From: Thiosocius sp963736445
Lineage (GTDB): Bacteria; Pseudomonadota; Gammaproteobacteria; Chromatiales; Chromatiaceae
DNA length: 64,000 bases
Direction: 5' to 3'
NCBI GenBank assembly: GCA_963736445.1
Contig: CAVTOY010000011.1
Coordinates: forward strand, 38,302-102,301
Shown in pieces: positions 35,447 through 45,434 of the stretch. Within the stretch, counting starts at the first letter, position 1; each line of letters starts with the position of its first letter. The notes under the pieces are model-generated. The model was not told the DNA's origin. It saw nothing but the letters and a program-made list of their open reading frames with translations, and searched no databases. A program made the translations under genes and the position numbers.

Positions 35447-36029
35447 GAAAAGCAGGTCGACCGGCTGCGCGAACCCTTTTCTGCGTTTATCGGGGCGCAG
35501 ATCACGGCGAGCACATTGCTGTTGATTGCGTTGCTCGCCGCTCTGGCATTCGCTAACACGCCATACGCCGATGAACTCAAGGCGATTCAGCAGTTTTCAT
35601 TGCGTTTTGGATTTGGTGACCAGACATTCGATTGGTCGCTACTGCGCCAGGTCAAAGATGCTCTGATGGCGCTTTTCTTTTTCCCTTATCGGTCTTGAAG
35701 TTAAGCGTGGGGTGCGGTCGCGACCGCGGGATTGCTTTTGTTACTGCTGCTGGTATTCAACCGCGCCGGCGTACGCCACCCCTTGCTGTATGGCACAGCC
35801 AGCGTTGCATTGTGGGTGGCAATCGTGCAACCGGGTATCCATGCTAGCATCGCGGGTGGATTCGTGGCGATTTCGGTGCCGGCGCGACCACGCATCCGGC
35901 CGGGCAAGCTGAAAACGCGAGCTTGAATCTGAGGTCTCCAACGTCGATAGCGAGGCAGACCACCTGAAGGTACTCGGCGAGACGGAAAGCCACCGATGGA
36001 TTATCGAGGTCGAGTTGAAGAAACGCTAG
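35447..36029 (+). pseudogene. nhaA: Decayed nhaA Na+/H+ antiporter with internal deletion
   Basis: The 5' part reads EPFSAFIGAQITASTLLLIA, AALAFANTPYADEL, and KDALMALFFF. After a one-base shift it gives LIGLEVKRGVR, the start of NhaA. The sequence then jumps to VATAGLLLLL, VFNRAGVRHPLLYGTASVAL and QPGIHASIAGGFVAISVPAR, which lies about 130 residues further along in NhaA. The later half is missing or replaced by about 30 unrelated codons ending at 36029. The antiporter cannot be functional. Confidence 0.85.
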
Positions 36030-36096
36030 TTCTAAAAGCTTTCACTATGAGGCAGAAAAACGCAAGCAAGGACACGAGTCAGATCGGACGCAGCCG

Positions 36097-38244
36097 TTGA
36101 AAAAGAAAGAGATCGACGAAGACAGCACGTCATCGTATGGCAGCCGAATACTGGCAACCGGCAGGAATTGCTGGAAACTCGACAATAGCTCACGACTGGC
36201 GATCCTGGTGGACACCGCAGATTACTTTGCTGCGTTCGCCGACGCCTGTCGGTCGGCTCAACGACAGATTCTGATACTCGGATGGGATTTTGATCGGCGC
36301 GAGCGATTGCATCGCGACGATGGGAATGGCGATTTCCCCGATGAACTCGGCGCCTTCCTGGTTGCCTTGGTGAAACGCAATCCAAAACTCAATATCTATC
36401 TGCTCTCATGGGACTTCAACATGGTCTACGCGGCAGAGCGCGAGCTGCTGCCGGCGCTGCGCCTGCGTATGCAGGCGCCGCCGCGATTCCATTTTCGTCT
36501 CGATGGCATGCATCCCAAAGGTGCATCCCATCACCAGAAGGTCGTTGTCATCGATGATCGTGTGGCATTTGCCGGCGGTATCGATCTGAGTCGCTGGCGC
36601 TGGGATACACCGGAGCACCGGCCGGATGACCCCCGCCGGGTGGACCCGGAGGGTAAGACCTACCCGCCTTTTCACGACCTGATGATGCTGGTGGAAGGCG
36701 ATGCCGCCGCACGGTTGGGGGCACTTGCCCGCGAGCGCTGGAGGCGTTCTCGTGGATGGAGGATCGATGCGCCGCCAAAAACCGATACGTCGCCATGGCC
36801 GGCAGGCGTCGGCAGCGGCCTGGCCGACGTCCGGGTCGCGATCGCGCGCACCGAGCCGGGTTTTCGTGACCGCGAGGCTGTCACCGAGGTCAGGTCCCTG
36901 TATCTGAATGCGATTGCTGCCGCGCGCGAATGCATTTATATCGAGAACCAGTATTTCACCGCACAATGCCTCGCCGAGGCGCTCGTCGCACGTCTTCGCG
37001 AAGACGATGGACCGGAGGTGGTGCTGGTGCTGCCCGCCAAAACGGGAGGATGGCTGGAACAGGTCACCATGGACGTCGTGCGCAGCCGAATCCTGGATCA
37101 CTTGAGCGCCGCGGACAAACATGGCCGGCTGCGCATCTATTTCCCTCATCAGCCGGGCCTTGGCGATGATTGCATAAGCGTACATGCCAAGCTGTTGATC
37201 GTGGACGATCGTCTGTTGCGCATCGGTTCATCGAATACCAGCAACCGCTCGATGGGACTCGATACCGAGTGCGATCTGGCGATCGAATCCATTGATCCAG
37301 ACGACGCTGTTGCCCGATATGTCCGCGAACAGCGCACAATCCTACTCGCCGAGCACCTGGCCTGTGAACCAGCCGTTGTGGAGCAGGCGTTAGAGGAAGA
37401 AGGCAGTACGGTGCGCGCGATAGAGCACCTGCGCGGTGATGGCCGCAGCCTTCGCCCTCTGGACTGGTCGGTGCCTGATGAGGTCAACGAGATGGTGCCC
37501 GATTCGGGCGTGATCGATCCTCCCGAGCCGTTCAGTCCTGACTATTTCGTCAAGGAATACGTCCCAGAAACCGGTAAATCGCGCGGCCGGCGCCGGCTGT
37601 TGCTGTTTTTTGGGTTGGTTGCCATATTGCTCGTGCTGGCGGCTGCGTGGCGATGGACACCGTTGCAGAGCCTGCTCAGTCCAGAGCGGATCGGTGACTT
37701 TCTCGCGTCGATCGCGACATCGGAGCAGCGAGCGGCGATCGCGATCGGCGGTTTCATCGTCGCGAGTCTGGCGATGGTGCCGGTCACGCTACTGGCCGTC
37801 ATTGGCGGTGTTGTCTTCGGTGGCTGGCAGGCCTTCGTGTATGTCTTGCTCGGCGCCATGGGTTCATCCGGGATCGGTTTCTCTGTTGGTCGCCTGCTCG
37901 GACAAGAAGTGATCGAGCGGTTGAGCGGCTCGCGCGTCGAGCAACTGAGCAAACGCCTGGCCAGGCGCGGTACTGTCGCAGTCGCCATCCTGCGCCTGTT
38001 GCCGGTCGCGCCTTTCACCGTGTTCAACCTGGTTGCCGGCAGCTCGCACCTGGGCGCAAGGCAGTTTCTCGTCGGCTCACTGATCGGGCTTACGCCCGGC
38101 CTTGGTGCGATCACGCTGTTTTCGGATTCGCTTTGGTCTGCACTCAGCTCACCCTCGCTTGGCAGTATTGCCATTGCGCTGGCCGTCGGCGGCGTGTTGC
38201 TCGCGGCTGCCTGGCTGGCCAAGCGCTGGCTCCGAACGAGCTGA
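36097..38244 (+). CDS. Phospholipase D-family enzyme fused to a VTT/DedA-like membrane domain
   Basis: This protein has 715 residues. Two HKD motifs define a phospholipase D/cardiolipin-synthase-like enzyme: GASHHQKVVVIDDRVAFAGG near residue 145 and SVHAKLLIVDDRLLRIGSSN near 360. After a linker, the C-terminal 210 residues form a VTT (TVP38/TMEM64/DedA) domain with several membrane segments (AMVPVTLLAVIGGVVFGGWQ, AILRLLPVAPFTVFNLVAGS). The fusion suggests lipid head-group exchange or cleavage coupled to lipid movement across the membrane. It starts at TTG with a weak ribosome-binding site. The EEP nuclease-like gene follows by nine bases, so they form a pair. Confidence 0.92.
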   Translation: MKKKEIDEDSTSSYGSRILATGRNCWKLDNSSRLAILVDTADYFAAFADACRSAQRQILILGWDFDRRERLHRDDGNGDFPDELGAFLVALVKRNPKLNIYLLSWDFNMVYAAERELLPALRLRMQAPPRFHFRLDGMHPKGASHHQKVVVIDDRVAFAGGIDLSRWRWDTPEHRPDDPRRVDPEGKTYPPFHDLMMLVEGDAAARLGALARERWRRSRGWRIDAPPKTDTSPWPAGVGSGLADVRVAIARTEPGFRDREAVTEVRSLYLNAIAAARECIYIENQYFTAQCLAEALVARLREDDGPEVVLVLPAKTGGWLEQVTMDVVRSRILDHLSAADKHGRLRIYFPHQPGLGDDCISVHAKLLIVDDRLLRIGSSNTSNRSMGLDTECDLAIESIDPDDAVARYVREQRTILLAEHLACEPAVVEQALEEEGSTVRAIEHLRGDGRSLRPLDWSVPDEVNEMVPDSGVIDPPEPFSPDYFVKEYVPETGKSRGRRRLLLFFGLVAILLVLAAAWRWTPLQSLLSPERIGDFLASIATSEQRAAIAIGGFIVASLAMVPVTLLAVIGGVVFGGWQAFVYVLLGAMGSSGIGFSVGRLLGQEVIERLSGSRVEQLSKRLARRGTVAVAILRLLPVAPFTVFNLVAGSSHLGARQFLVGSLIGLTPGLGAITLFSDSLWSALSSPSLGSIAIALAVGGVLLAAAWLAKRWLRTS

Positions 38245-38253
38245 ATCCCGACC

Positions 38254-38940
38254 GTGCTGCGCGTAGCGACATACAATGCACATGATTGCATTGGACGTGA
38301 TGGACAGTACGCGCCTGACCGCATCGCGCAGGTCATATCTGCGTTGAATGCCGATGTCGTCGCTCTGCAGGAGATCACCCTCGATCATGCGGGGGATGTT
38401 CTGGCAAGCCTGCAGGTAGCAACCGGTCTCAAGGCCATTGACGGCACCCTGTTCGAACGGGGTGTGGGACGTTACGGCAACCTTTTGCTGACTCGTCAGC
38501 CCGTCATTTCCCAGGTTCTGCATGATATTTCTTTTGCCGGCAAGGAGCCGCGCGGTCTGGTCGAAGCCGAGCTCGAGTTGCAGGGTCGATCATGTCGGGT
38601 TTATGCAACGCATCTCGGGCTGGCGTCGTACGAACGCCATCAACAACTTGCCCGGATAGGGACACTGCTGGGTCAGTCGAACGGCGCGGCAATCCTGCTG
38701 GGTGATTTTAACGTTTGGTTCGGCATCGCTGCATTTCGCCCGCTGCACGACGGCGGTTTTTTCGCGACTCATGTTCGCAGCTATCCGACCTGGTTCATGC
38801 CTCTGCTACCGTTGGATCGCGTATTTGCCCGTGCTCCTGCAACTGTGGTGAAGAGCTGGCGAAGCGAAGAGTCGTCGGCGGGGATGGCGTCCGATCACTT
38901 CCCGATCGTTGCAGACATACGTTTGGGGTGTCCACGGTAG
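38254..38940 (+). CDS. Endonuclease/exonuclease/phosphatase (EEP) family protein
   Basis: This 228-residue protein has the metal and catalytic residues of the EEP fold: VATYNAHD at the start, ALQEIT near residue 40, YATHLG near 110, LLGDFNVWF near 150, LDRVFA near 190 and SDHFPIVADI at the end. The family includes DNases, sphingomyelinases and phosphoinositide phosphatases. Pairing with a PLD-VTT protein favours a phosphodiester lipid substrate, which is inference. There is no signal peptide. Confidence 0.92.
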   Translation: MLRVATYNAHDCIGRDGQYAPDRIAQVISALNADVVALQEITLDHAGDVLASLQVATGLKAIDGTLFERGVGRYGNLLLTRQPVISQVLHDISFAGKEPRGLVEAELELQGRSCRVYATHLGLASYERHQQLARIGTLLGQSNGAAILLGDFNVWFGIAAFRPLHDGGFFATHVRSYPTWFMPLLPLDRVFARAPATVVKSWRSEESSAGMASDHFPIVADIRLGCPR

Positions 38941-39233
38941 TGGGGACGTCCAGAAAAGCAGATGGCCCGGGCCACGATAGCGGGTTCACCTCGTTTGCTC
39001 TTGAGGTCGGAGCAAGCTGAAAAATCGACAGGCTGTCGGCGAAACTGTCGATTAGCCATATTAGCGTCTCTTCATCTGTCTAAAGCAACGCAGAAACACC
39101 CCCCCGCGGCAGAATAGTTGTCGCCTCAATAGCTCTGTAATCTAAGGGGGCGAAGAGGTGACAAGATGGGCAAGCTATCAACCGCAATCGCCGGAGTGAC
39201 CATCTCTCGGCTGGGCCGAGCATTTGCGTCCCG

Positions 39234-39944
39234 TCACTCGATCCAGCCCTGCTCCTGAAATCGCTTCTTGAGCACATCGGCAATTTCCTTGGCGGTCTGC
39301 TTGGCCCGGCCCTGAATCGTACTCTTGCCGCTTTCCTGGTCGTACACCTTGACCCCGGTGCTAACGATGAGTCCCAACGGATTGTGCGTAGCAGCCAAGG
39401 TCAGAGCTCCCACTAGCGACCCAGGCGTTTTGCTTCCGGTCGAATCCGTCGAGCCGGACCCGAGTTTGCGTAGACCGTTTGCCGTCATCTGGAAGCCTTC
39501 GGCCGTGACTTTCAATTCGGATTCGCCGGCGCTGAATCCGATCAGCACGCGCTTGGTGGTGTCGCCCTGGACGACGGAGAGCAGATAACCGCGGATTACG
39601 ATGTCATCGATCTGCGGCCGTGTTCCCGGTCCCGCGTGCGCCGCGGTCATGCCCATGGCGTTGATCTGTTCGACCAGCTCTGTGGCAATCTCCGCGCCCA
39701 CCTTGCGGCCGGTCGCGATCTGCTCGGCGGTCTGCGGGGTGCCGTGTTCGGAATACTGTCCGTTCAGTGCAGACTCGGCCGGGACATCTTCCGGCGTGGC
39801 GGCGAAGTCATAGACCCAGATGGTATTGGGCCGCGGGATGTCCCCGGTCACGTCTTGGTCACGGCTTGTAATTGTGGTCGAGGCGCACCCGGCAACGAAC
39901 AGCAGGGTGAACAAATACATTGCGATAGGGTTACGCGGCTTCAT
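39234..39944 (-). CDS. DUF4410 lipoprotein
   Basis: This 236-residue protein has a lipoprotein signal peptide, with lipobox VAGC near residue 21, from ATG 39944; AAGGA stands eight bases before it. The mature part contains WVYDFAATPEDVPAES and LVEQINAMGMTA, with a glycine-rich segment GSLVGALTLAATHNPLG, typical of DUF4410 envelope proteins of unknown function. It has its own promoter region and no close partner. The 293 bases between its end and the EEP gene show no gene. Confidence 0.85.
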   Translation of the reverse strand: MKPRNPIAMYLFTLLFVAGCASTTITSRDQDVTGDIPRPNTIWVYDFAATPEDVPAESALNGQYSEHGTPQTAEQIATGRKVGAEIATELVEQINAMGMTAAHAGPGTRPQIDDIVIRGYLLSVVQGDTTKRVLIGFSAGESELKVTAEGFQMTANGLRKLGSGSTDSTGSKTPGSLVGALTLAATHNPLGLIVSTGVKVYDQESGKSTIQGRAKQTAKEIADVLKKRFQEQGWIE

Positions 39945-40601
39945 TATAAAAATCCTTGATGTCAAATGTATGGTCATTGACTTTTCGCGTTTCGCCCGCC
40001 CGGTACCGACTTGCTTTCGTCAATGCGCAACCCGCCTCAGGGAATCGGCACAACACGATAGTGGACGCCGTTTTCACCGTGAGCAGGCTGTAACCAGGTG
40101 TCACCGTTCAAGTAGCACGTGTTTCCACCTTTGTTGACGGCCATGGAGCCGGTGGGAAGCACGGCACGGATCGATCCCGTCGCACACGCCGATTAACCGG
40201 CGTGGTTGCATTGGTAGCTGCAGAGGGACCCGCAGCTATGCAGGCATTACCGCCGGGCATAGCCTACGCTGCAGGGATTGGAAAAGGGCGTGTAGTCAGT
40301 ACCTTTCGTTCATGGTCATCTCCTGATGATGAGGCAAAGCAGGTTTTTCAGGCTCTCGCCTCAGGGCTGCTTGTTACCGGGAAGGATAATCATAGTTGCA
40401 GCTTGACAGTGTAACGGAATAACTGGCTTTTGGTTCTAAACCAGCGCCAGCAATTCACCAAATTTTCACCCAGCCGCCAATCGCCCCCTGGAGAAAGACG
40501 TTCACCCCGCCCAGGGTCGCGTCCATCGAAGGCAACATCCCCTTCTTAGTATTGTGCAGGCTAAAATCAGTCCGCCGCCAGCCACGAGTACGGAAACTAC
40601 G
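39945..40601. other. Intergenic region with scraps of a small secreted protein gene
   Basis: No intact gene is supported in these 657 bases. On the minus strand, ending near 40038, a short frame reads MAVNKGGNTCYLNGDTWLQP and then VHYRVVPIP, which resembles the C-terminus of small DUF6515-like surface proteins; its 5' part is missing. A plus-strand frame at 40202-40414 has no family match. The region probably holds the promoters of the DUF4410 and CorA-like genes. Confidence 0.4.
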
Positions 40602-41591
40602 ATGCCTTCAGACACCGATACGCCCTCCGACACCAGTTCGCAGGACTCCTTCTTTGTGTTCGGTTTTGAGCTGGACGGCAAAGGCGGCGGTATTGCCTGT
40701 GACGCTCAATCACGACCAGAGGGTAAAGCCTGGCTGCATGTCGATTATTCCTGCCCGGGTGCCGTCGACTGGCTGGAAGCGCAGGGACTGGATCCGATGA
40801 TTGTCGAAACCCTGACGCGTCCGGAAACTAGGCCCAGAACAACGGCGGTGAAGGACGGTCTGATTGTGGTGCTGCGAGGTATCAACATGAACCCAGGTGC
40901 TGATCCTTCGGATATGGTTTCGCTGCGGATGTGGATCGAGCCGAACCGGTTGATCAGTGTGCGTCAACGCCGGTTGCGTGCGACCCAGGAAACCTACGAG
41001 GCTCTGGATGCAGGTCAGGGTGCCAGAGACATTCCGGACCTTGTCCTCGAGATCATTGACCGGATCGCTGATCGAATCGCCCAGTTCGTCGACGAGATTG
41101 AAGAGAGTGTGCTCGATTACGAAGCCGAAGTTGAGGTTGCCGACGTTCGTGCCGAGCGTCGTAAACTGTCGCAACTGCGACGCCAGACGGCCGCTGTCCG
41201 GCGTTTTGTCGCACCCTTACGGGAATCACTGGACGGTCTGGCACGACAATCAGAGGGTCCGTTTGACGCTGACTGGAGCTATGGCGTGCGAGATCTGTCG
41301 GATCGGATCACCCGTGCCGTAGAAGACCTGGATCTGGTGCGGGAGCGTCTGACGGTCATCCAGGAAGAGTTGTTGAACCGCCTGTCACAGGAGCAGAACG
41401 ATCGTCTCTACGTGTTTTCGGTGGTCGCAGCGATTTTCCTGCCGATCAGCTTCATGACCGGGCTGTTCGGCATGAACACCGCGGGCCTACCCGGGCTGGA
41501 GGATCCAATTGCCTTTTGGGTAGTTGCTGCGGCGATGCTGGTCGTGACGCTTCTGATGCTGCTGTATCTGAAGTCTAAAAAGTGGTTCTGA
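40602..41591 (+). CDS. CorA/ZntB-family divalent cation transporter
   Basis: This protein has 329 residues from ATG 40602. It has a cytoplasmic N-terminal domain of about 230 residues, a long helix, and two C-terminal membrane segments separated by the family signature FMTGLFGMN and a short loop (TAGLPGLEDPIAFW). CorA-family pentamers carry Mg2+, Co2+ or, for ZntB, Zn2+. The sequence HVDYSCPGAVDWLEAQGLD and the acidic loop favour the ZntB branch. A GTG at 40554 would add 16 residues. It stands alone. Confidence 0.93.
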   Translation: MPSDTDTPSDTSSQDSFFVFGFELDGKGGGIACDAQSRPEGKAWLHVDYSCPGAVDWLEAQGLDPMIVETLTRPETRPRTTAVKDGLIVVLRGINMNPGADPSDMVSLRMWIEPNRLISVRQRRLRATQETYEALDAGQGARDIPDLVLEIIDRIADRIAQFVDEIEESVLDYEAEVEVADVRAERRKLSQLRRQTAAVRRFVAPLRESLDGLARQSEGPFDADWSYGVRDLSDRITRAVEDLDLVRERLTVIQEELLNRLSQEQNDRLYVFSVVAAIFLPISFMTGLFGMNTAGLPGLEDPIAFWVVAAAMLVVTLLMLLYLKSKKWF

Positions 41592-41756
41592 AGTAGCAGG
41601 CCCTTGCCTGCCGGCGTGCAGGGCAACCACAGTCCTCTCTGGGGCATCGATGAAGCATCCGCTAATCTGATTCATACCCATTTGTAAGATAATAGTATTT
41701 ACCTGTGGCTCGCGAATTTCTAATCGAGAAAGTGACCGTGACCCACCTGCCCCGCC

Positions 41757-41822
41757 ATGAAGGACCTGCTGGTACTTCTCGCGCATCTGTTAGCCACGAT
41801 CGCCAAACTTCTGGGGCCCGCA
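41757..41822 (+). mobile_element. Integrase N-terminal scrap
   Basis: Twenty-two codons from ATG 41757 read MKDLLVLLAHLLATIAKLLG, the characteristic start of a widespread integrase-core transposase family. The match stops within 70 bases and is joined to an unrelated gene fragment. Confidence 0.5.
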
Positions 41823-41841
41823 AACGATCAAGTCTCTCTCG

Positions 41842-41985
41842 GCGCCCTACAAAATCGACACCCGGGTCGGAACGCTCGAGTTCACTGACGGGGTGCCGAC
41901 TGACGCGACAGCCCAGACCGTGCACGACACGGTAGACTTCACCCGGGCATCGAACGTCTACAACAACAGTTTCCGCGGCGCTTCG
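41842..41985 (+). pseudogene. DUF1254 protein fragment
   Basis: Forty-eight codons read YKIDTRVGTLEFTDGVPTDA and TAQTVHDTVDFTRASNVYNN, matching the N-terminal part of DUF1254 periplasmic proteins (TRxGTLxFxDGxPTxxTxxxxYDxxDFxRxxxxYxNxxxGAS). It is joined on the left to the integrase scrap and on the right to an IS5 relic, so only a shard remains. Confidence 0.7.
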
Positions 41986-42058
41986 GCGCCAGCGTGCACG
42001 ACAGTCAGGTTTTCGACGAGTGCTCGATGACGAGACTGGCGATCGTTGTGTCTGAGCC

Positions 42059-42421
42059 GACTCGGCTTACCGGTCAGAGGCTCGCGAGAAACAGCTTCGA
42101 GACCAAGGTTACGAAAGCCGGATTCATCGCAAAGGCACCAAGCAGCGCGCATTGAACGAGCGCGCGCAGGAAAGGAATCACCGACGATCCAAAACAAGGG
42201 CGCGGGTAGAACACGTCTTCGGCGATCAGCGCACCCGTCAGGGCAGCATTTTGGTGCGGACCAAGGATAAGATGCGGGCGGCGGTCAAGATAGGGCTGAT
42301 AAACCTGACCTACAACAAGCGACGACTGGAATTTCTACTCAGGCCGCAATCCGTCTGGAATCTGGGGGGAATGGGATGGCAGCGTCCGCAAGGGGGCGGA
42401 TCAGGGACGAAATCCACATAG
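42059..42421 (+). mobile_element. IS5-family transposase relic (C-terminal third)
   Basis: One open frame reads DSAYRSEAREKQLRDQGYES, then IHRKGTKQRALNERAQERN, RARVEHVFGDQRTRQG and AVKIGLINLTYNKRRLEFLL. These are the second catalytic Asp region, the YREK-like region with the catalytic Glu (RVEHVF) and the C-terminus of IS5-type DDE transposases. The N-terminal two thirds are missing. Confidence 0.85.
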
Positions 42422-42586
42422 TCTCAACGAAACGACAACAAAGGGTAGCCGAATTGGGCAGCTGCAAGATCAGGTGAAGCCGCCGCCGGCGTTAGAACCG
42501 ATTAATCGTAAGCTGCCCTGATGTTGGGTGGGCAGACTAAGATGTTTCATACTCATATTTTGTGCTGCCGGCTCTGGGACTGAAAC

Positions 42587-45040
42587 ATGCTGATCTGCAA
42601 AGCGAGTACCCTTTTTCTTTCCCGCTTTGCGAACCGCCAGGCCTGGGTCTTGATGCTGCTGTCGGGACTGCTGATCCCAGCGCAGGCAGTGGAGACACTG
42701 GAACCTGACGCACTGCCACAGGCACAGGCTAGACTCGAACGGCTCGAACAACAGGTTGCTACCGCCCAAACAGCGACAGCGCAGGAACTGAAAACGCTCC
42801 AGAAAGAAATCCTCTCGGTTCGTTCCACTGCGCAGGACTGCGTACAACGGGTGGAGCCAAGGATCGAAAAACTGGACAGCGAACTCGCCGTCTTCCAGCC
42901 CCAAAAAGCCAAAGGCACACAGGCGAAATCAGCACAAGAGACCCAACCCGAAGCACAGCCGCAAGTACCGTTTTCTCCCGCCATCGCCCGGCAGCTGCAG
43001 GATCTGCAGAGCAAGAAAGATAGCCTGGAAGGACGTATGGCCATCTGCAAACTGATGCTGCTGAGAAGTAACGACCTGGAATCAGATGTAGACGATTACT
43101 TGAGCAGCCTGCAAACCCGGCGACTGCTGACCCGTGGCCCGACCCTGGTCAGTGTGTTGCAGGCAAATCTGGATGAGCGGAAACGCTGGTTGGACTTTGC
43201 CAAGCAGCTGGCTGTGACATCCACGGGTTGGGATGCGATCCATCCGATTCATCTGACCGGTGCCGCGGCCGTTGGTCTGCTGGGGTTCATCCTCGGCCGC
43301 ATCGTGCCGCGCCGACTTCGTGCCCGGGCAGGCCAAATGAAGGTCGGGGAAGAGGAAGTCGCTGCCGGCCTTGTACAGGCGGTCATGGCCTGTGGCGTCA
43401 GCTATGCGCCTATCCTGCTTGCCCTGGGGGGGGTCACCGCTTATGTGACACTCATCCCGCACGCGGGCGGTAATCTGCAATTTGTCCTCACCCTGATGTA
43501 CGGCCTGCTGGCATTCTTTGTCATCGCAGCCGGTATCAGAATCCTGCTCAACCCCTGCCCGCCCGCGACCCATTATCTGCCGCTTCCGGAAGCCGTCGCG
43601 ATTCCGCTCAGCCGGCGCAGCCGCGTACTCGCCCTGATCGTGCTGTTCAGGTGGCTTATGCAGGCACTCCACGCGGACGGCTTGCTCGATGAAACCATGT
43701 TCGCACTGACCCGACAGATTATCGGCTGGGTGTTTGTCCTGAATGTCATCTGGGTCGTCTGGCTGCTGCGCCGGCTCGAAGGCTGGCGTGATAAGTGGGC
43801 GCTCCTGCTGCTGATCAGCCTGGCGCTGTTCGGCGGCGGGGTCGCTGGCGCGATCGGCTATATCAACCTCGGCGCGCTGGTGATAACGGGCATCGCCTAC
43901 ACCCTGATGTTGCTCGGTCTCGCACTGGTGGTGAGTCAGTTTTTCTCGGACCTGTTCGATGGCCTTGATGAGGGGCGCTATCGCTGGCAAAAAGCAGTGC
44001 GTCGGTCCATCGGTCTCAAAGACGGGGACTACGTGCCCGGCCTGGGCTGGCTGCGGCTGGTCGTCAACTTTGCGCTTTGGATCGCCGCCGCCCTGCTGGT
44101 GCTGCGCGCTTGGGACCCTGATGAGCAGATCACCGCCGATATCCTGCTTTATTTCACGGAGGGCTTCCAGGTCGGTGGCGTGACCATCGTCCCCACTCAA
44201 CTGCTTTGGGCCATCCTGGTCTTCGCCTTATTGCTGACGTTGACCGGCTGGCTCAAGGGCAGACTGAATACGAAATGGCTGGTCAAGACGCGCATGGAAC
44301 CCAGCGCGCGGGACGCGCTGGTCACGACCTTCGGGTATGTCGGCGTGGCCATTGCGGTCATGGTGGCGCTATCGTTCGCCGGAATTAACTTTGCCAGTCT
44401 TGCCATCATCGCCGGCGCGCTGTCGGTCGGCGTCGGTTTCGGCCTGCAGAACATCGTCAATAACTTCGTATCCGGCATTATAATGCTGGTTGAGCGACCG
44501 GTGAGGAACGGCGACTGGATCGTCGTCGGGAACACCGAGGGCTACGTCCAGCGCATCAGCATCCGCACGACGACCATACGAACCTTTGACCGGGCCGACA
44601 TCATCGTGCCCAACTCGGACTTGATATCCGGCCAGGTGACCAACTGGACACTGGGAAATACGTGCGGACGGATCAAGATATCGATTGGTGTCGGTTACGG
44701 CAGTGATGTCGAGACCGTCATCAAGACCCTGCTTGAGATAGCCGGCAACAACGCGGATGTCATCAAAGGCAATCCCCAGCTGCCGGATCCTTACGTGCTG
44801 TTTTTGGATTTCGGTGAAAATTCACTCGACTTCGAGCTGCGCGTCATCATTCACGATATCAACCGGCGTCGGTACGTGACCAGCGACATAAATCGCGCCA
44901 TCAATGCCGCGTTCAACAAACTGGGTATCGAGATTCCCTTTCCGCAGCGCGATGTCCATTTCCGCGGGCCGCTGCAAATCAACCCTGATGCGAGGATGCG
45001 GCCCGACGCACCCGATGGTGGGGAATTGCCCCATTCATAA
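42587..45040 (+). CDS. Large MscS-family mechanosensitive channel (MscK/YnaI-like)
   Basis: This 817-residue protein has a signal peptide (cleavage near AQA-VET). The periplasmic part of about 200 residues has coiled coils (Gln/Leu/Glu-rich). About ten membrane segments follow from residue 220, with a C-terminal MscS core: pore helix GALSVGVGFGLQNIVNNFVS, then LVERPVRNGDWIVVGNTEG, TFDRADIIVPNSDLISGQVT and a cytosolic cage ending FPQRDVHFRG. It gates under membrane tension. It is the second MscS-type channel in the window and is intact. It stands alone, preceded by IS debris. Confidence 0.95.
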   Translation: MLICKASTLFLSRFANRQAWVLMLLSGLLIPAQAVETLEPDALPQAQARLERLEQQVATAQTATAQELKTLQKEILSVRSTAQDCVQRVEPRIEKLDSELAVFQPQKAKGTQAKSAQETQPEAQPQVPFSPAIARQLQDLQSKKDSLEGRMAICKLMLLRSNDLESDVDDYLSSLQTRRLLTRGPTLVSVLQANLDERKRWLDFAKQLAVTSTGWDAIHPIHLTGAAAVGLLGFILGRIVPRRLRARAGQMKVGEEEVAAGLVQAVMACGVSYAPILLALGGVTAYVTLIPHAGGNLQFVLTLMYGLLAFFVIAAGIRILLNPCPPATHYLPLPEAVAIPLSRRSRVLALIVLFRWLMQALHADGLLDETMFALTRQIIGWVFVLNVIWVVWLLRRLEGWRDKWALLLLISLALFGGGVAGAIGYINLGALVITGIAYTLMLLGLALVVSQFFSDLFDGLDEGRYRWQKAVRRSIGLKDGDYVPGLGWLRLVVNFALWIAAALLVLRAWDPDEQITADILLYFTEGFQVGGVTIVPTQLLWAILVFALLLTLTGWLKGRLNTKWLVKTRMEPSARDALVTTFGYVGVAIAVMVALSFAGINFASLAIIAGALSVGVGFGLQNIVNNFVSGIIMLVERPVRNGDWIVVGNTEGYVQRISIRTTTIRTFDRADIIVPNSDLISGQVTNWTLGNTCGRIKISIGVGYGSDVETVIKTLLEIAGNNADVIKGNPQLPDPYVLFLDFGENSLDFELRVIIHDINRRRYVTSDINRAINAAFNKLGIEIPFPQRDVHFRGPLQINPDARMRPDAPDGGELPHS

Positions 45041-45127
45041 CCATCGCCTGGCGCGCATCGGGATTGGAATTAAGCTCATTTCAAAGAATAAAAAGGGCCA
45101 AGTAAAATAGATAAAAGGGGTCGCCGA

Positions 45128-45235
45128 CTTGCTGATGCCAGCACGCAGCATGTCGGCCATGTCTTTCCTGAAGCCCTCACGAACAACGATGCGCAGCACA
45201 GCCACGTCTTCTGCGTGTTCCGGCATATAAAGGCC
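45128..45235 (-). pseudogene. Glutamate decarboxylase C-terminal scrap
   Basis: About 36 codons on the minus strand read GLYMPEHAEDVAVLRIVVRE and GFRKDMADMLRAGISK. This matches the end of bacterial glutamate decarboxylases (LPPxAxDVAVLRIVVREGxxxDMADxL). Nothing else of the gene is in the window. The rest of 45041-45434 shows no gene. Confidence 0.6.
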
Positions 45236-45434
45236 GGTACCTGCCAGCCAGGTAGGGTATTGGTTCGCCTGGTTAGGGGGATTAGTCGTGAACGGGATGA
45301 AAGACAGAGAGAACTTCAAACGACGACCCTAGAATTTGGCAAGATTTCGGGATCACCATGGCGAAAAGTGTCATCAGCGGTTGCTCAATGATCGTGGTCT
45401 TCGAGGGGAAAGGGTGCTACTCCGTCTTATACGC

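Noticed and set aside
40202..40414. 70-codon frame between the DUF4410 and CorA-like genes
   Set aside because: No ribosome-binding site or family similarity.
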